Of a DNA stretch of 53,271 bases, positions 36,673 to 45,457 are shown piece after piece (the first letter of the stretch is position 1; every line of letters starts with the position of its first letter). The position numbers and the translations under genes are program-made. Source of the DNA: Magnetococcus sp. PR-3 (GTDB lineage: Bacteria; Pseudomonadota; Magnetococcia; Magnetococcales; Magnetococcaceae); assembly GCF_036689865.1 (NCBI RefSeq), contig NZ_JBAHUQ010000040.1, positions 1 to 53,271 on the forward strand. The letters are read 5' to 3'. The notes under the pieces were generated by a model that ran no database searches, was not told where the DNA came from, and worked only from the letters and a program-made list of their open reading frames with translations.

Positions 36673-37368
36673 TTAGTTCGGCATCCGTGTGGAATATCCA
36701 CCGGCATTCATCATGCCGATGATGGCATCCACCGTCGCATTATCCTGTTGAAAATGATCGGTGTGTAGGATCAGATCAAACTCGCTTTCCAAAGCTGGAA
36801 AACGGTTGGGCATTTTAGCGATAAACTTGGTGCGTTGCGCATTGGTGCTTTCAATACGTTTTTCGGCTTCTGCTTCCGAGATGCTCTCACGGCTGGCGAT
36901 GCGCTGAATGGCTTTGCTGCGGCCACACTCAAAACGTAAACGGAAAGTCCGCTCTTCTGGTAGCAGCATATGAGAACCACGACCCACAACCACCCCACCA
37001 TTACGGCTGATATTGATCAACACTTTGACCAAAGCCTGGAAGTAGGCATCCTTGGGGTTTTGTTTATCGCTGAAGATGGCGTAGATGAAGTCATCCATAA
37101 AATTGGTGGCACGTTCATCAATGCGCTGCATCAGTACCTTGTCTTGATCAGCCTCTTTCAAGACGCGATCGATAAGATCCTGATCATAGTAAGGCACACC
37201 CAGCTTTTCAGCCAACTTTTGGGCAATGACCGTGCCGTTGGCGCCCAAGGTGCGGGAAACCGCGACCAATGGGGGGCTAGCCCGTTCACTGCTGCTCTGT
37301 TCATGCTCTTCAGAAAAGAGACCAGCACCGACAATGGATTTAACCAGATCCAGGGAAGGTTTGCTCAT
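36673..37368 (-). CDS. Cytidylate kinase-like P-loop protein
   Basis: A 231-residue protein. SRTLGANGTVIAQKLAEKLG (about 38-57), then YYDQDLIDRV, GGVVVGRGSHMLL and REQ-like ASRESISEAEAEKRI resemble the cytidylate-kinase-like family (Cytidylate_kin2). The P-loop lacks the Lys of GxxxxGK(S/T), having GANGTV instead, as in many members, so nucleotide phosphorylation is not assured. The first 30 residues are acidic and disordered. ATG is well placed behind GGAGAG. Monocistronic with its own terminator. Function unknown. Confidence 0.78.
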   Translation of the reverse strand: MSKPSLDLVKSIVGAGLFSEEHEQSSSERASPPLVAVSRTLGANGTVIAQKLAEKLGVPYYDQDLIDRVLKEADQDKVLMQRIDERATNFMDDFIYAIFSDKQNPKDAYFQALVKVLINISRNGGVVVGRGSHMLLPEERTFRLRFECGRSKAIQRIASRESISEAEAEKRIESTNAQRTKFIAKMPNRFPALESEFDLILHTDHFQQDNATVDAIIGMMNAGGYSTRMPN

Positions 37369-37766
37369 AGTTACAACTCTCCGGATGCCAAAACCTGAAG
37401 GGTGGAAGCCTAAAGGCCGGCCATTTTTTTGAAATATGGTGGAAGGCTGAATACAGCCAGCAACCTATCAGCGGGTGGCGTATGTACCCTTAAAAGAACA
37501 GCGCGGGAAAGTATGCTTGGGCTACGAACCTAAAGGGAACCTGCATAACTTGCGATAAGTGATGCCGTGTTTCCATGAGGTATGCAAGAAATAATATCCC
37601 GCCACCGGTGAAATATGTTAGCGGGATTTAGGGTGAAACGCACCCTTTTGCGCGCAGGGTGGAAATTTTTTTTAGGCGTATAAAATGATCTCTTGGCCAA
37701 ATAAAATATTGGACTCAATTATAATCAAAAGCCCGCCTTATATACGTTGTGTTCAATCTGTTTGGC
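37369..37766. other. Intergenic region between CNNM gene and kinase-like gene
   Basis: 398 bases, AT-rich toward 37670-37740. It should hold the end of the CNNM transcript and the kinase-gene promoter, both on the minus strand. A possible minus-strand -10 TATAAT lies at 37718-37723. GGGTG-aaacg-CACCC lies near 37630. I see no gene. Confidence 0.4.
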
Positions 37767-39026
37767 TCAAGCACGAGCAATACGTACCTTGGTTACGGTG
37801 CGATCATTGGCCTCTAACACCGTAAAATGATAGTCCTGCTCAAACACTTCATCATCTGGTTTAGGAATGGCCTTTAACCGCTGCATCATTAAGCCAGCCA
37901 GGGTGTGGGCTTCACCAACTGGTAGGTGAATATGCAATTTATCATTGAGCTGGGAGAGTGGAATACGTCCATCCGCAACAAAATCATCTTCCCCCAATTC
38001 TTGAAACATGACCCGGCGTTTGGGGTGGTACTCATCAAAGTCATAGCCAACATCGATTTCACCCACAACCTCCTCAAAAATATCCTCCATGGTCAGGATG
38101 CCTGCTGCAGAGCCAAATTCATCCACAACAATACCCATATGGTCCGATGGACGAGCCTGGAGCAGGGGGAGCGCCTGATCAATGGTTTGATTGGGGGAGA
38201 GATAGAGTGGGGGGTCGGTGTAGTCACTCAGCTGTTTATTGTCCAGCTCAGGGTCCATTAAAGACCAGCTGTTGACGGTACACACACCAACAATGTTAAT
38301 CAGATTACCCCGGTAGACCGGCAGTCGGTTAAAACCCTGACTCCAAATCCGCTCTACGGCCTCTTCCAAAGATGCTTTTTCCGAAACTCCTACCACATCA
38401 GCAAGGGGGATCATCGCCTCCCCAACCGTGGTATCGGCAAAACGGATAATGCGACGAACCCGGTCACGGTCAAACCGGCGACCTGTGGGGGTGGCATCAC
38501 TCATCTCCAGCAGCATACGGATCTCATCGCGGGTAATAAATCCATTTTGCTGACTGCTACCCCCCACCAAACGGGTGGTTGTACGGGCGATACGGCTAAA
38601 GACAAAGATGACCGGATAGAACAGAACCGAGAAAAATTTCAGCCCATAGATAATATAGGGGGCGATGGAATCGGCTTTTTGCTGGTAGATACTTTTAGGG
38701 ACAATTTCCCCCAAAATAAGCAGAAAAGGGGTGAAGACTAAAACAGAGATTAAGTCACCCTGACCACCGTATAGATCAATAAACATCAACGCCGCCATGG
38801 TGGAAATGCTCACGGTGGCAATGTTGGTACCCACCAGTGTCGTCCCCAGAATAATATCTGGGTTTTCGAACATTTGTACCACCATCTGAGCACCACGATC
38901 TCCCAGCTTGGCACGGTGACGCATTTTCAATTTATCGCAGTTGACCATGGCAATTTCACTGCCAGAGAAAAAACCCTTAAGTACCAGGAAAAAAGCGATA
39001 ATAAGTAGTTGTCCGATGGTCTCCAT
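37767..39026 (-). CDS. CNNM/CorC-family membrane protein (DUF21-CBS-CorC), copy 2
   Basis: A 419-residue protein: DUF21/CNNM membrane domain with GFFSGSEIAMVNCDK and ALMFIDLYGG and ILGEIVPKSIYQQKAD, then two CBS motifs (MIPLADVVGVSE; FNRLPVYRGN; VGVCTVNSW; DHMGIVVDEFGSAAGILTMEDIFEEVVGEI) and a C-terminal CorC/HlyC domain (FVADGRIPLSQLN). CNNM/CorC proteins act in Mg2+ or Co2+ export and membrane integrity. It starts two bases after the stop of the paralogous upstream copy, so the two are one unit and are translationally coupled. Confidence 0.92.
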   Translation of the reverse strand: METIGQLLIIAFFLVLKGFFSGSEIAMVNCDKLKMRHRAKLGDRGAQMVVQMFENPDIILGTTLVGTNIATVSISTMAALMFIDLYGGQGDLISVLVFTPFLLILGEIVPKSIYQQKADSIAPYIIYGLKFFSVLFYPVIFVFSRIARTTTRLVGGSSQQNGFITRDEIRMLLEMSDATPTGRRFDRDRVRRIIRFADTTVGEAMIPLADVVGVSEKASLEEAVERIWSQGFNRLPVYRGNLINIVGVCTVNSWSLMDPELDNKQLSDYTDPPLYLSPNQTIDQALPLLQARPSDHMGIVVDEFGSAAGILTMEDIFEEVVGEIDVGYDFDEYHPKRRVMFQELGEDDFVADGRIPLSQLNDKLHIHLPVGEAHTLAGLMMQRLKAIPKPDDEVFEQDYHFTVLEANDRTVTKVRIARA

Positions 39027-39028
39027 GG

Positions 39029-40627
39029 TCAGCCCTCCGTGTCCGCATCAGGATGAATCTGCCGATCTTGTCGCTCCAGACGCTTCTCTTTGGCTAGGGC
39101 TGCCAGCTTACGTTTTTTGTTTTTATTTTTTTTCGCTTTTTTTCGGACTTCCTGGGGTTCTGGATCCTCTTTTTTTTCCAGCTCTTCATCATCAGGTGGT
39201 GGGGGAAGGTGCTCGGGGTCTGATCCTTCATGATCGGTGGGCGCATGGCCACTCTCCACCACTTCTGCGGTGCTGGGGGCCTCTAATGGATGCGGGGCTT
39301 CCTGTTCATCCGGCAAGCCACTGTCCACACTGCTTTTACCTACACGCAGGGTTTTAATACGTAACCCATCCATATCTATAATGGTAAAGCGAAGCCCTTC
39401 ATTGATGAGGGAGTCCCCTGCTTTGGGCAGTCGGTCAAACAGGCGGAAGGCAACCCCACCAATGGTGGTCATCATAGAGTCATCAATACCAAAGGCGGTA
39501 AGATCTTCAAAATCTATAAGACGCATATCGCCAGGGATGGTATAGACATTATCATCCTGCTCTTTATAAAACGCCTTGCTTTGGCCGGCACCGGAGATCT
39601 CACCAAAAATAAAGGTAAGAACATCTTTCATGGTGACAATACCGGTCACACCACCATATTCCCCAAGAATAATGGCGGCACGGGTATTGTGTACCTGAAA
39701 ATAGTCAAACATCTCATCCACGGTTTTGGTGGGGGGAACATAGTGGGCTGGGCGAAGTAGCTCCTCCACCTTAATCTCTTCAATATCCCGTTGGCTTTTG
39801 GTTAAGCGTAGGACATCCTCAGAGTGCAACATGCCAAGAATATTATCGGCATGACCCCGAATCACCGGAACACGAGGGTGGCGATATTTGCGAAACCGCT
39901 TGAGTACTTTGATCATGGGGTCATCGGCATTTAGAAAATGCAGACGGGTACGGGGGGTCATGATATGGATAATCTCGGTTTCTGAGGCTTCCAACATATT
40001 ATCAATCAAGACCCGCTCAGAGGCATCCAACGCACCGTGATCGGCTCCCTCTTCTACCAGGGTGCGGAACTCATCCTTCTGTAGAATGTTCTCCTGCTCC
40101 ATGGCTTCACCCACCACCAGCGTGGTAATGCGGTCTGCAACCAACCGGATACCTTCTCGTAGAGGGCTGATGAAGAGAATCCATTTTGGCAGGAGCTTCG
40201 CTGAGATACGTGAAGAAAACTTGATGGGAAAAGTCACTGCAAAGGTCTTAGGGGTGACCTCACCAATCAGCAGCAGCATCGGTACCATCACCAGTACGTT
40301 GAGCAGGCCGACATCTTCACCGCTGCCAAAAATGATTAACAGTATGGCGGCCATGTTTGCAGCTGAAGCAATGTTAACCAGTTCGTTGCCACACAAGATT
40401 GAGATGATCAATCGGCGAGGCTCATCAAGCATCTCATGAATACTGTCAGAGTGGGGGTCGCGCATATTGCGTAGTTTTTGCAGATCAAGCCGACTTAAAG
40501 AGAAGAGGGCTGTCTCAGAACCGGAAAAAAAGGCCGAAGAGATCAACAATCCAAACTGAAATAAAAATCGTAAGGTCAGTTCCAGCTCTTGAGGGGAAAA
40601 AAAGAAGAGCTCGGTAGTACTGTCCAT
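39029..40627 (-). CDS. CNNM/CorC-family membrane protein, copy 1, with charged tail
   Basis: A 532-residue protein: DUF21 domain (SSAFFSGSETALFSLSRLD; LIGEVTPKTFAVTFP), two CBS motifs (IMTPRTRLHF; HPRVPVIRGH; AAIILGEYGGVTGIVTMKDVLTFIFGEI) and a CorC/HlyC domain (GDMRLIDFEDL). The last about 115 residues are an unusual tail: acidic and Pro-rich, then a strongly basic stretch KKAKKNKNKKRKLAALAKEK. The start is ATG 40627 behind GAAGG. The open frame runs a further 800 bases upstream to 41428, but that part overlaps the CHAD gene and is not coding. First of two tandem paralogues. Confidence 0.92.
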   Translation of the reverse strand: MDSTTELFFFSPQELELTLRFLFQFGLLISSAFFSGSETALFSLSRLDLQKLRNMRDPHSDSIHEMLDEPRRLIISILCGNELVNIASAANMAAILLIIFGSGEDVGLLNVLVMVPMLLLIGEVTPKTFAVTFPIKFSSRISAKLLPKWILFISPLREGIRLVADRITTLVVGEAMEQENILQKDEFRTLVEEGADHGALDASERVLIDNMLEASETEIIHIMTPRTRLHFLNADDPMIKVLKRFRKYRHPRVPVIRGHADNILGMLHSEDVLRLTKSQRDIEEIKVEELLRPAHYVPPTKTVDEMFDYFQVHNTRAAIILGEYGGVTGIVTMKDVLTFIFGEISGAGQSKAFYKEQDDNVYTIPGDMRLIDFEDLTAFGIDDSMMTTIGGVAFRLFDRLPKAGDSLINEGLRFTIIDMDGLRIKTLRVGKSSVDSGLPDEQEAPHPLEAPSTAEVVESGHAPTDHEGSDPEHLPPPPDDEELEKKEDPEPQEVRKKAKKNKNKKRKLAALAKEKRLERQDRQIHPDADTEG

Positions 40628-40981
40628 GCGGACCTTCTTTCTACCTAAGACGACAGTTTCGCCGATAACCGAATACATGGGCCTATTGGGCACACCATGC
40701 ACCATTGCTGTATGGGGAGAGTGAGTTCCAAAAGTCTGTATCGAAGAGGATTTTAAAACAGAGCTTTGGAAGTGACTCTCATAACCAGACCGACAGCCTG
40801 TAAACTCTATCATAAAGCCCTTTATGATTGCAGGGCAGAAGCGCAAAGAGAATGAAACATCCTGGTAAAATGAAAAGATCCCACATATGCGCCTTGGATG
40901 TGACCGAGTGCTTTGTGTAGGATAGGCCATTCCCGGTCCTGCATGGGGACCGCTCCTTGACGTTGATGAGGTTTGAACACA
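40628..40981. other. Divergent intergenic region between CNNM pair and CHAD gene
   Basis: 354 bases between divergent starts. It contains the perfect inverted repeat ATCATAAA-gccc-TTTATGAT (40809-40828), roughly in the middle. No gene is supported here, despite a long minus-strand frame passing through. Confidence 0.5.
40809..40828. promoter_or_regulatory. Perfect 8-bp-arm palindrome between divergent genes
   Basis: ATCATAAA-gccc-TTTATGAT. Position between two divergent starts suits an operator; absence of a U-tract argues against a terminator. The cognate regulator is unknown. Confidence 0.4.
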
Positions 40982-41938
40982 ATGGAACGCCCCCAGATCA
41001 CCAAACGTTCTCCTGTAGAAGCCACTCATACGGTTGAACAGGCCTTTGGCACCATTATCCGGCACAATTTTGATTATATTCTGGCCTGGGAGCCTTTGGC
41101 TCACGATGGTCATGATATTGAAGGTGTGCACCAGGTGCGGGTTGGGTTTCGTCGTATGCGAAGTGCTTTGACAGTATTCAGGCGGGCGATACCCCGTGAA
41201 GTAACCCGTGAGTTGGGGAACGAAATGCGTTGGGTCGCAGGCTCCATGGGACCCGCTCGGGATGTGGATGTGTTTTTGGATGAAGGTTTGCAGCAGATGC
41301 ATGGTTTGATCCCCATGCCCCAGGGTGAAGAGCGGTTGACCCTTCATGCCAAGGCCTATCAAGAGCAGGCTTATGATCAGGTTCGTGAAACCCTGGATAG
41401 CGAGCGTTATCGTCGTTTTAAAAGCCAACTGGATGCCTGGCTTAAAGAGAAAACCTGGCGCAAGATGATGAAAGAGCCCGCTAAGTTGGAGCGTCTGGAT
41501 AAGCCAATTTTAAAGTTCGCAGGTAAAGTTCTAGAAAAACATATGGCCCGGGTAATGGGAGATGGGGAAGAGATTGACCGCCTGCCTTCTGAAGAGCTGC
41601 ATCAACTGCGTATTGATGGTAAGAAATTGCGTTATGCGACTGAGTTTTTTCGACCACTTTTCCCTGAAAAACGCTGTGAAGCTTTTATTGGAGAGCTCAA
41701 AAAGGTTCAAGATCTCTTGGGCATTATGAATGATGTCGCGGTACTGCCGGGGTTGCTGGAGGATGTGCTTAAGGATATTGAGGATCCAGAAGCCCATGGT
41801 TATGCCGGTGCCGCTTTGGGGTGGCGTGCGCATGAGTTTGAAACCTTAAGGGGGCAGCTGCCTGAGCGTTGGGGTCATTTTCTTGCAGCACCCTTACCCT
41901 GGGCGGAATCACGCAAGCGTACAGGACGTCAAGACTAA
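40982..41938 (+). CDS. CHAD-domain protein
   Basis: A 318-residue protein with the conserved helical CHAD domain throughout: EGVHQVRVGFRRMRSAL, GPARDVDVFLDEG, and a second copy of the His motif ELHQLRIDGKKLRYATEFF. The conserved His and basic residues bind polyphosphate in characterised CHAD proteins. There is no CYTH (triphosphatase) domain attached. ATG 40982 is preferred to an in-frame TTG at 40973; GAGG lies upstream at 40966-40969. Divergent from the CNNM pair, which links it loosely to metal or phosphate handling. Confidence 0.88.
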   Translation: MERPQITKRSPVEATHTVEQAFGTIIRHNFDYILAWEPLAHDGHDIEGVHQVRVGFRRMRSALTVFRRAIPREVTRELGNEMRWVAGSMGPARDVDVFLDEGLQQMHGLIPMPQGEERLTLHAKAYQEQAYDQVRETLDSERYRRFKSQLDAWLKEKTWRKMMKEPAKLERLDKPILKFAGKVLEKHMARVMGDGEEIDRLPSEELHQLRIDGKKLRYATEFFRPLFPEKRCEAFIGELKKVQDLLGIMNDVAVLPGLLEDVLKDIEDPEAHGYAGAALGWRAHEFETLRGQLPERWGHFLAAPLPWAESRKRTGRQD

Positions 41939-42104
41939 CCATTAGATCCCGCTGCTCCGTTGTTTGATATCACAGCCTTTACAGGCTCATGGCTTTGGGA
42001 ACGTAAATATTGGGGTGAGACGTAGAGGTCACCTGATCCTCAACCGTGCTGTCATCAGAGTTTAAAAAAGTCCACCGGAAATTAAGCCGTGAAAGAGTGG
42101 TAGA

Positions 42105-42785
42105 GTGATCCTTTCCACCCAAAAGAAGTTTATTTTCATACATAATTATAAAACAGCAGGCACATCCATGGAGCGGGTGTTAGCCCCCTATGGGCATCTG
42201 CAGAGTACAAGTTTTTATCGTCGGTTGCGGACGGGCCTGGATAACCGCAAAATTCTACCTAGTTGGCGACATCGTTTTTATACACGAATGATCAAGGCTC
42301 CAGATTTACAGTGTCATATTCCGCCCTCTGTCTGGCATGATTATTTTTCATTCGGTTTTGTACGTAACCCCTTTGATCGTCATGTCTCCTTGTACCACTT
42401 TTCGCAAGCGTGTGCGGATATGCGTTCCCATGAAGTGGTGAAGGCTATTCCTACCTTCAAAGCGTATATCCAACAGCTGCTGGAGCACCCGGACTTCCAA
42501 AGCAGCCGGTATGTGTACCAGAAAGATTCTTTTTTTGATAATGAAGATAAGCAACAGGTCAATTTTGTAGGTTATTTTGAAAATCTTGTGGAAGACTTCA
42601 GCTATGTTCAAAATTAAATAGGTATCTCTGCATCCCTGCCCAAGCTCAACACATCCAAGCATGACGCTTACCAACAGTATTATGATGACGAAACTCGAGA
42701 AATGGTTGAAGCATACTCCAAGCCTGATCTCGATTTTTTTGGCTATACCTTTGATGGTGTAACGCCAAAAAAGTGGATCCGCTGA
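42105..42785 (+). pseudogene. Sulfotransferase-family gene with an in-frame stop
   Basis: The first 170 codons have the PAPS 5'-phosphosulfate loop HNYKTAGTS (Lys16-Ser21) and the 3'-phosphate motif FGFVRNPFDRHVSLYHF (Arg87, Ser95) of the Sulfotransfer_2 family, then FVGYFENLVEDFSYV. A TAA at 42615-42617 (codon 171) follows. The same frame then continues without a gap for 55 codons with the normal family end ISASLPKLNTSKHDAYQQYY, EMVEAYSKPDLDFFGYTF, to TGA 42783-42785. A single-base change would restore a 226-residue protein. Start is GTG 42105. Either a recent nonsense mutation, a sequence error or read-through. The intact enzyme would sulfate a carbohydrate or small molecule. Confidence 0.85.
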
Positions 42786-42873
42786 TCTTACAAAAAAAGA
42801 GGGTCTGTGTGCAGAGCACCCATCGTTGTCGACCCATTCTCACAAGACGAAACTTTCTTTTGCAGGATGCCAC

Positions 42874-42906
42874 CCATAAGGTTTAAGTACTAAAATAACC
42901 TTATGG
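42874..42906 (+). promoter_or_regulatory. Hairpin at the ribosome site of the HD-GYP gene
   Basis: A 10-bp perfect stem CCATAAGGTT / AACCTTATGG with a 13-base AT-rich loop. The last two stem bases are the first two of the GGAG ribosome site (42905-42908); the ATG is at 42916. As RNA, it could hide the ribosome site; as DNA, it could be an operator. Confidence 0.55.
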
Positions 42907-42915
42907 AGATTTCGC

Positions 42916-44121
42916 ATGTCCTTTCATATCCCCATACCTACATCCGAACTGCCTTTAGAGAAGATCTATGATTTCGATCTCATGGTTCTTCGCCAAAAAC
43001 AATATGTTCTTTTTCGAGAACAGAACCTGGCGATGACCCAAGAGGTGGCTGATCGGTTGCGGGAGAGTGGGGTTGAACATCTCTATATCCATGAGCAGGA
43101 CTATGCCAATTTTGTGCACCTGTCCCAAGCTGGGCAGTCACAAAAAGCTGGACTCAACAAATTCTCACAATATCTGTTTGATCACTTTATCCCTATTAAT
43201 AAAGGCCCTTTGGTGGCCGGTAGTTGCCCAGAGTTTATAATTTTTCAATTGCAAGGTGTTCGGCCAATTCCTGTGGTTGGTCCAAACCAACCAGAACTCA
43301 GTGCTGCTATTGAACCTAAGCATTGCGATAAAAAAAGCCGTCTGTATATCCGCCGGGAAGATATGCCCGCTTTTCAGCAATACTTGAAAGAACAGTTGGG
43401 TCAAAAGGCAAGCTATACCCCGCTAAATGAAGCTGGTGGGACACTTATTCGGGAAAATCTAAAACTGGCCATGCATGGTATTTATCAACAGCAAACTGCA
43501 GAGCAGGCCCGTACGATGGCCAAGCAGGCTGTTGATGAGTTAATGCCTGTATTGGTGGATAATCCAGATCGCTACTACAGTATGTTAATGAGTGGTGAGA
43601 CAGAAGATTTCCATATGCTCAGTCACTCGGTCAATGTCAGTATCCTGGCCATGGGGTTGGGGATGATGCGTAAGCTATCCCCTCAAGAGGTACAGCAGCT
43701 TGGGGTCGCCGGGCTGCTGCATGACATCGGTAAACGCTTCATCTCTATGGACCAGAGCACCACACAGGTGAGCAGTGATCCTGCTTGGTATGAATCCTCC
43801 CCAAGTCATGTGAAAGAGGGTATTCAGTTCTGTGCGTTAAGTACTGAGCTGGAAGATCAGGTGATCCGTATTATCCATGAACACCACGAGTTGTTGGATG
43901 GTACCGGTTTTCCCAATCAACTCCAGGGGGATGATATCCACCCACTTTCCCAAATTTTGGGATTGATAGAGCACTTTGATCAATTTACAACCGGGGGGCC
44001 AGAACGGGATGCCATGACCCCCTATCGTGCCTTGGCAAAACTGCGCAAGATGGGTAAAGCCATGAATCAGGATCTGGTCACAGATTTTGTGCGGAGTTTA
44101 GGGGAGCAGCAGGCTGGATGA
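42916..44121 (+). CDS. HD-GYP-domain protein (probable c-di-GMP phosphodiesterase)
   Basis: A 401-residue cytosolic protein. The C-terminal HD-GYP domain has H-S-V-N (HSVNVSILAMGLG), LLHDIGK (His269-Asp270), SHVKEG, HEHHELLDGTGFP (His323, His324) and LSQILGLIEHFDQFT. The GYP motif is GFP (332-334), a common variant. The N-terminal about 140 residues form a PilZ-like or DUF3391-type segment (LRESGVEHLYIHEQDYANF) that I cannot name with certainty. Expected activity is hydrolysis of cyclic-di-GMP, lowering attachment and raising motility. The start is set by GGAG (42905-42908). Confidence 0.88.
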   Translation: MSFHIPIPTSELPLEKIYDFDLMVLRQKQYVLFREQNLAMTQEVADRLRESGVEHLYIHEQDYANFVHLSQAGQSQKAGLNKFSQYLFDHFIPINKGPLVAGSCPEFIIFQLQGVRPIPVVGPNQPELSAAIEPKHCDKKSRLYIRREDMPAFQQYLKEQLGQKASYTPLNEAGGTLIRENLKLAMHGIYQQQTAEQARTMAKQAVDELMPVLVDNPDRYYSMLMSGETEDFHMLSHSVNVSILAMGLGMMRKLSPQEVQQLGVAGLLHDIGKRFISMDQSTTQVSSDPAWYESSPSHVKEGIQFCALSTELEDQVIRIIHEHHELLDGTGFPNQLQGDDIHPLSQILGLIEHFDQFTTGGPERDAMTPYRALAKLRKMGKAMNQDLVTDFVRSLGEQQAG

Positions 44122-44221
44122 GCGCGATCTCATTGGGCAGGCTGGGCTCGCTGCTTAGAGCGGTTCGAACGGCTCATGCTTGGGTCTGCAGGGGGGCGCC
44201 ATGTTTTGTACGGGTGACGTG

Positions 44222-45223
44222 CTAAAAAACCTGAACATTACGGTAGAAGTTGTTCAGGATATCCCGCGCTGCGTAGCGTGATTCATCCGGGCCGCGATAG
44301 TAGACAATGTGGGGCAGGTTAAGTCCGGTCTGTTCATGACGCTTGGTCACGACCAGTGCGCCAGGGGGGACATACCCGCGGTAGACCTCCCCTTTGACCT
44401 CATCAATAATGGGGATTTCTCGTTCCAGGTCCACGCTTCCAGCCAAAATAGCCTGACTGCCAATAATCATGCCTGCTGAAACCTTGGAAAAAGAGCCAAT
44501 GTAGGCACGGTCTTCAATCACCGCTGGCATCAGTTCCACAGGGCGCATAGCCCCACCAACGGTAGCGTTCTTAGAGATCTGTACACCCATACCAATATGG
44601 GCGCAGGAACCAACCATGGCACCATCGTCAATGAGAACATCCGAGCTGATGTAAGCACCCATCTCTACCCGGATCCCTTTATGCATGGTCTTTGGCCCTA
44701 AAAAGCAGCCTCTTTGGGCAATGGCTGGGGGAGCCACAATGATCTTAGCGGCTTGAAACTGCTCATCGGTCCAGTTGCTGAACTTAAGGTGACGGTTGTC
44801 CCAGTAGTAGGTACGGCCAGGATCCATGATACTTTTTGATTCCAGACTATCCCCCAGCATACGGTTGGGGATAAGCCGGTCATAGATAACCAGAGCCCGT
44901 TTGATCCACCAATTGACGGCCCAATGATAGCGGGCATCTTCCCGCAATGGGTTGATGGCAACGACACTGATAATACCATCGTCAAGCATCTGTATGGTTT
45001 CATGGATGGTATCCCGCAACATGTCGTCCATGTCGCTGGGTGTGTGCTGCATACCCTCTTCCCAGGCAAGATCGATCAATGCTTCAAAGCGTAGCATCCG
45101 AGCATAAAGGGTCTCTTCATACTCATCGCAGGCACTGGACCCAGGACAGGAAATTTGGCAAACCGCATCCTTGGCGCAGCTCCAACGATCACTCTCTTCT
45201 GGTTGTATATCGATGATGCTCAT
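44222..45223 (-). CDS. DapD-like tetrahydrodipicolinate N-succinyltransferase, divergent
   Basis: A 333-residue protein. The N-terminal helical domain (HTPSDMDDMLRDTIHETIQMLDDG; HWAVNWWIKRALVIYDRLI) and left-handed beta-helix (IGAYVDEG-like MGAYISSDVLIDDGAMVGSCAHIGMGV; IEDRAYIGSFSKVSAG) follow DapD in order. It is about 55-60 residues longer than the 274-residue E. coli enzyme. The extra N-terminus holds four Cys (16, 22, 26, 32), C-x5-C-x3-C-x5-C, which DapD lacks and which may bind metal. DapD makes N-succinyl-2-amino-6-oxopimelate from THDP; dapB is in this window. The substrate-contact region is diverged, so an acyltransferase with another substrate is possible. Confidence 0.75.
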   Translation of the reverse strand: MSIIDIQPEESDRWSCAKDAVCQISCPGSSACDEYEETLYARMLRFEALIDLAWEEGMQHTPSDMDDMLRDTIHETIQMLDDGIISVVAINPLREDARYHWAVNWWIKRALVIYDRLIPNRMLGDSLESKSIMDPGRTYYWDNRHLKFSNWTDEQFQAAKIIVAPPAIAQRGCFLGPKTMHKGIRVEMGAYISSDVLIDDGAMVGSCAHIGMGVQISKNATVGGAMRPVELMPAVIEDRAYIGSFSKVSAGMIIGSQAILAGSVDLEREIPIIDEVKGEVYRGYVPPGALVVTKRHEQTGLNLPHIVYYRGPDESRYAARDILNNFYRNVQVF

Positions 45224-45355
45224 GAAACTGTCATCTCTACCGGTTAAATGCCGTACAAAACAGCGGGATCAAAGCAAATACCACCATAGCATGCTTTGCT
45301 CTCCTATCATGAGGTGTTATGCCCTGCTGTGGTAAGATTTGTTTAGATTAAGAGA

Positions 45356-45457
45356 TTGGATATAAACGACCAGGAAAGGTTGCTTCGTCTTGCAAAAAAG
45401 GTGGCGTGGGTTGAAAAGGGCGCAGAGGAGGCCATGGCAGGGATCAAAGATCTTTAG
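45356..45457 (+). CDS. Possible 33-residue small protein
   Basis: From TTG 45356 the frame encodes an amphipathic, charged peptide (DQERLLRLAKKVAWVEKG, then AEEAMAGIKDL) that looks like real protein, and an in-frame TAG lies just upstream. The start codon is TTG and the ribosome site (AAGAGA, too close) is weak. It could also be a gene remnant. Confidence 0.22.
   Translation: MDINDQERLLRLAKKVAWVEKGAEEAMAGIKDL

Noticed and set aside
40628-41428. Open minus-strand frame extending the CNNM copy 1 gene by 800 bases
   Set aside because: It overlaps the CHAD gene on the other strand, shows no family match, and the CNNM protein starts normally at ATG 40627 with a ribosome site.
44158-44175. GAGCGGTTCGAACGGCTC palindrome after the HD-GYP gene
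   Set aside because: One mismatch pair, no U-tract, and not tRNA-like despite the TTCGA core.
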